From assembly GCF_002954405.1 (NCBI RefSeq), contig NZ_MQWC01000004.1:4076790-4140789 (forward strand): a stretch of DNA of 64,000 nt. Reading direction: 5' to 3'. Position numbers and translations under genes: made by a program. The DNA comes from Salinibacter sp. 10B. GTDB lineage: Bacteria; Bacteroidota; Rhodothermia; Rhodothermales; Salinibacteraceae. The notes beneath the pieces were generated by a model, which did no database searches, was not told where the DNA came from, and was given only the letters and a program-made list of their open reading frames with translations. Of this stretch, positions 60,975-64,000 are shown piece by piece; the first letter of the stretch is position 1; the number at the start of each line of letters is the position of its first letter.

Positions 60975-62447
60975 ATGATGTGTCGGTGCGCCTGGTGCGT
61001 GTTTCTGAGTCTTCTTCTGATTATGGGGGGAGGGTGTACCTCTGATTCGTCGTCTCCTTCGTCTTCCAGTCGGCCAAACGTCGTTTTTATCCTGGCCGAC
61101 GACATGGGCTATGGAGATCTTCGAAGCTATAACACAGAGTCCAAGATCCCAACGCCGCACCTCAATCGCCTGGCAGAGAACGGCATGCGATTTACGGATG
61201 CCCATTCGTCCGGGTCGTTGTGCGTGCCGTCCCGGTATGGGTTGCTCACCGGGCGATATCCGCATCGGGAGAACATGACCGATTGGACGCAGCGGTCTCT
61301 CATCGACGCCGACCAGGCGACCCTCGCCACGCTGCTTCGGGATCGCGGGTATACAACGTACATGGTGGGGAAGTGGCATCTCGGCTTTGAGGGAGGCACC
61401 GACTATGACTGTTCGCAGCCCCTCCGTGGAGGTCCCCGTGATCGCGGCTTCGACCATTATTTTGGGCTCCCGGCATCGCTCGACATTCCTCCCTACTTCT
61501 ACATTCGAAATCGGCAGTGCGTCGCGGCTCCGACCGACACGATCGGGGCAAATCAGAGCGACGCGAAGATCTGGACCGACATTCAGGGCGCATTTTGGCG
61601 CGGAGGAAACGTCGCCCCGAACTTTCGTCACGAGGAGGTCCTTCCGCGCCTGAAAGAAGAGGCGCTTTCGTATCTCCAGACGCATCATGAAGAGCGAGAG
61701 CAGCGCCCGTTCTTTCTGTATTTGGCGCTAACGGCTCCGCACACGCCGTGGCTTCCGCCCGATTCCCTTCGCGGCACGAGCAATGCAGGCCTCTACGGCG
61801 ACTTTACGGCCCAGGTCGACGGGGTCGTCGGTCGGGTGGTGAACGCGCTCGATGCGATGGGACTGCGAGAGAATACCGTAGTCATCTTTTCCAGTGACAA
61901 CGGGCCGGTCTGGTATTCCAAAGACGAGAACCGCTTCAATCACCGATCGACCCACCAGTATCGGGGCATGAAAGGGGACGCCTGGGAGGGCGGGCACCGC
62001 GTACCCTTCGTGGTCCGCTGGCCCGGACGGGTCCCGGCCGGCACCAGCAGCGATCAGCTTCTCACGTTTACGGATGTAGTACCTACGATTGCGGACCTGA
62101 CAGGTCCGGCGCTGCCGGAGGATTCGGCCGATGGGGACAATCTGGCTGCGGTCTGGACTGCGGACCGCGACTCGGTAGCGCGGGGGCCTACAGTGCACAA
62201 TGCCCTCTCGTATCTCGTGGTGCGGGACGGTTCGTGGAAGCTAATCCCCGGCCTAGGGAGTGGAGGGTTTACGGAGCCTCAGACGCGATCTCCAGCGGCG
62301 GGCGACCCCGAGGGGCAGCTCTACCATCTCGGGAGGGATCCGGCCGAGTCGAACAACCTGTACGAGGCTCGCCCCGACGTGGTGGATCGGCTCGAAGAGC
62401 AACTGGAGCACTATCGGAGCCAGCGCCCACAGACGGACACTGAGTAA
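60975..62447 (+). CDS. Lipoprotein sulfatase (formylglycine type)
   Basis: The 490-residue product starts MMCRCAWCVFLSLLLIMGGGC at 60975, with a lipobox. The sulfatase core begins PNVVFILADDMGYGDLRSYN (metal-binding Asp pair). The modified Cys is in GSLCVPSRYGLLTGRYPHR (CxPSR, converted to formylglycine). Further conserved parts are YMVGKWHLGFEG, FLYLALTAPHTPW and VVIFSSDNGP. It should hydrolyse sulfate esters, probably on glycans, at the cell surface. A sulfatase gene follows 25 bases downstream. The formylglycine-generating enzyme is not in the window. Confidence 0.92.
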   Translation: MMCRCAWCVFLSLLLIMGGGCTSDSSSPSSSSRPNVVFILADDMGYGDLRSYNTESKIPTPHLNRLAENGMRFTDAHSSGSLCVPSRYGLLTGRYPHRENMTDWTQRSLIDADQATLATLLRDRGYTTYMVGKWHLGFEGGTDYDCSQPLRGGPRDRGFDHYFGLPASLDIPPYFYIRNRQCVAAPTDTIGANQSDAKIWTDIQGAFWRGGNVAPNFRHEEVLPRLKEEALSYLQTHHEEREQRPFFLYLALTAPHTPWLPPDSLRGTSNAGLYGDFTAQVDGVVGRVVNALDAMGLRENTVVIFSSDNGPVWYSKDENRFNHRSTHQYRGMKGDAWEGGHRVPFVVRWPGRVPAGTSSDQLLTFTDVVPTIADLTGPALPEDSADGDNLAAVWTADRDSVARGPTVHNALSYLVVRDGSWKLIPGLGSGGFTEPQTRSPAAGDPEGQLYHLGRDPAESNNLYEARPDVVDRLEEQLEHYRSQRPQTDTE

Positions 62448-62472
62448 CCTGTTTGAACAACGAGACGCCGCT

Positions 62473-64000
62473 ATGACTCTGATTCGCTCGCTGGGCCTCG
62501 TTCTCCTTGCTCTTTCGGGAGCCGTATTGGCATCGTCGTTCGGGACGGCGAGGGCACAGGCCCAGGACCGTCCGAACATCGTCTTCATCTTCAGTGACGA
62601 TCACGCCGTGCAGGCCCTGGGGGCGTATGAGGGGCGCCTGGCTGCCCTCAACCCGACTCCGGAGATCGACCGGATCGCAGAGGAGGGCATGCTTTTCCGC
62701 AACGCCTTCGTTGGGAATTCGATCTGTGCCCCGAGCCGCGCCACGATCCTTACTGGACAGCACAGTCACATGAACGGCGTGCGAACCAATGGGGACAGAT
62801 TGAAGAGGGGCGTGCAGACCTTTCCGGAGTTGCTACAGCAGGCGGGGTACCAGACCGCCATGATTGGCAAGTGGCACCTGAAAAGGAAGCCGGAAGGGTT
62901 TGATTACTGGGAGGTTCTTCCGGGACAGGGGCGGTATTATAATCCTCGCTTCCGTACCCCCGACGGCACGACCTCGTACACGGGGTATGTCTCGGACATC
63001 ATTACGGACCGGGCCCTCCGCTGGCTGCGAAACGGCCGGTCGGAGGACGAGCCATTTCTGCTGATGTATCAGCACAAGGCCCCGCATCGCAACTGGCAAC
63101 CGGGGCCCGATCACCTCACGACCTATGAGGATGTCAAGGTTCCGGCCCCGCGGACGCTCTTTTACGACTATGCCGGTCTGGCTGCACCGGCGACCATGCA
63201 GGAGATGGAGGTGCAGAATGACCTACGGTGGGGATGGGACCTAAAACTACCGCAGCCGCCCTCGGCCTCCAACGACAGTCTCGGGGGCTTCCAGCGGTTT
63301 TTCAGCCGATATACCCCCAGGCAGAAGAAGGCCTGGCGGGCGGCCTACGAAGATGAGAATGAAGACTTTTACGAGCAGTATCGGTCCGGAGCACTGCAGG
63401 GCCGAGATCTGACGCGGTGGAAGTACCAGCGCTACATCAAAGACTATCTCCGCTCGATTCGGTCGATGGACGACCAAATTGGACGGCTGCTCGATGCGCT
63501 GGACCGACAAGGCGTAGCCGACGAAACCATCGTCGTCTATGCGTCCGACCAGGGGTTCTTTCTCGGCGAAAAGGGGTGGTTTGACAAGCGATGGATGTAC
63601 GAGGAGTCCCTCCGAATGCCGCTGCTAGTGCGGTGGCCTGGGGTTGTGGAGGAAGGGGCGGAGAGCACGGCACTGGTCCAAAATCTCGATATTGCCCAAA
63701 CGTTTCTCGACGCGGCGGGCGTCAAGGCACCGGGATCCATGCAGGGCCGGAGCCTCGTGCCGTTACTGAAGGGCACAGTCCCCGAACAAGAGCGAGCGGC
63801 GATCTACTATCACTACTACGAATACCCGGCCGTCCACAGCGTCATGCGGCACGAGGGCATCCGCACGGACCGATACAAACTGATCCACCACTATTGGGTC
63901 GATCAGTGGTCCCTCTTCGATCTGAAGACGGATCCCCGTGAGCTACACAATGTGTATGGACACCCCGACTACGCGCAGGTTACCGAGCGCCTGAAGCAAC
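62473..64000 (+). CDS. Exported sulfatase, cut off by window edge
   Basis: I translated this from the raw bases; it opens at ATG 62473 and runs off the right edge with 509 complete codons. A signal peptide (LGLVLLALSGAVLASSFGTARAQAQ) precedes the sulfatase core PNIVFIFSDDHAVQALGAY, GNSICAPSRATILTGQHSH (CxPSR formylglycine motif) and AMIGKWHLKRKPEGFDYW. QHKAPHRNWQPG and VVYASDQGFFLGEKGWFDKRWMYEESLRMPLLVRWPG follow. It probably forms an operon with the preceding sulfatase, 25 bases upstream. The pair suggests use of a sulfated polysaccharide. Confidence 0.93.
   Translation, partial: MTLIRSLGLVLLALSGAVLASSFGTARAQAQDRPNIVFIFSDDHAVQALGAYEGRLAALNPTPEIDRIAEEGMLFRNAFVGNSICAPSRATILTGQHSHMNGVRTNGDRLKRGVQTFPELLQQAGYQTAMIGKWHLKRKPEGFDYWEVLPGQGRYYNPRFRTPDGTTSYTGYVSDIITDRALRWLRNGRSEDEPFLLMYQHKAPHRNWQPGPDHLTTYEDVKVPAPRTLFYDYAGLAAPATMQEMEVQNDLRWGWDLKLPQPPSASNDSLGGFQRFFSRYTPRQKKAWRAAYEDENEDFYEQYRSGALQGRDLTRWKYQRYIKDYLRSIRSMDDQIGRLLDALDRQGVADETIVVYASDQGFFLGEKGWFDKRWMYEESLRMPLLVRWPGVVEEGAESTALVQNLDIAQTFLDAAGVKAPGSMQGRSLVPLLKGTVPEQERAAIYYHYYEYPAVHSVMRHEGIRTDRYKLIHHYWVDQWSLFDLKTDPRELHNVYGHPDYAQVTERLKQ

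Overview
The window looks like chromosome from a halophilic member of the Rhodothermota/Bacteroidota, close to Salinibacter. This is inferred from several signs. The proteins are acidic, with Asp/Glu-rich tails on L31, the TonB-like protein and the FbpA-like protein. Start codons mostly lack Shine-Dalgarno sequences. The gene content also fits: MenB, a PorV-type outer-membrane protein, YpdA (bacillithiol), a fused branched-chain E1, and lipoproteins with lipoboxes. I cannot name a species from sequence alone. The region is ordinary gene-dense chromosome carrying several small accessory patches.

Layout. 1-6240: an ammonium transporter fragment, an orphan SF2 helicase, MenB, a small secreted protein, a pair of MITE-like elements (4798-5101) and a GH113-like lipoprotein. 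6385-13683: LhgO, an AhpD-like protein, a PorV-like protein, RsmB, a subtilase lipoprotein and a CxxC protein. 14103-17361: a three-lipoprotein operon (COG3014-like, LPP20-like, LpoB-like). 17485-29931: mainly housekeeping genes (aspS, a POT transporter, dut, ispE, ypdA, serA, engB, sucD, holB). 29978-33892: a small PH-like protein, a TPR protein, a 291-bp transposon-like element with an 11-bp target duplication (31312-31602), a vWA protein and a GT4 glycosyltransferase. 34138-38212: an Fe(III)-type ABC importer (binding protein, permease, ATPase) behind a palindromic candidate iron box. 38596-43418: a membrane module of DUF350, two DUF4178-like proteins, a 78-residue membrane peptide and a membrane-anchored spermidine-synthase-like enzyme.

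43545-47034 is the most unusual stretch. A tRNA-Leu gene is followed by a diverged copy of its own 3' end. Next comes a single polypeptide that reads as a fusion of the two type VI secretion sheath proteins (TssB and TssC). Two DUF1795/EagR-like proteins follow and share an upstream motif. No other T6SS gene is visible here. 47647-64000 returns to metabolic genes: pgm, rpmE, a pyrimidine-nucleoside phosphorylase, a TonB-like protein, fused E1 alpha/beta, a Tat-exported TIM-barrel protein, a tautomerase, a TetR regulator, a DUF3095 protein, a sialidase-type propeller, lgt, a small CxC protein with the same palindrome as the iron importer, and two exported sulfatases.

The strongest candidates for undescribed biology are three. 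The first is the TssB-TssC fusion with paired EagR-like genes beside a tRNA att-like scar. The second is the DUF350/DUF4178/aminopropyltransferase module. The third is the set of small non-autonomous mobile elements. No CRISPR array, rRNA or prophage is visible.
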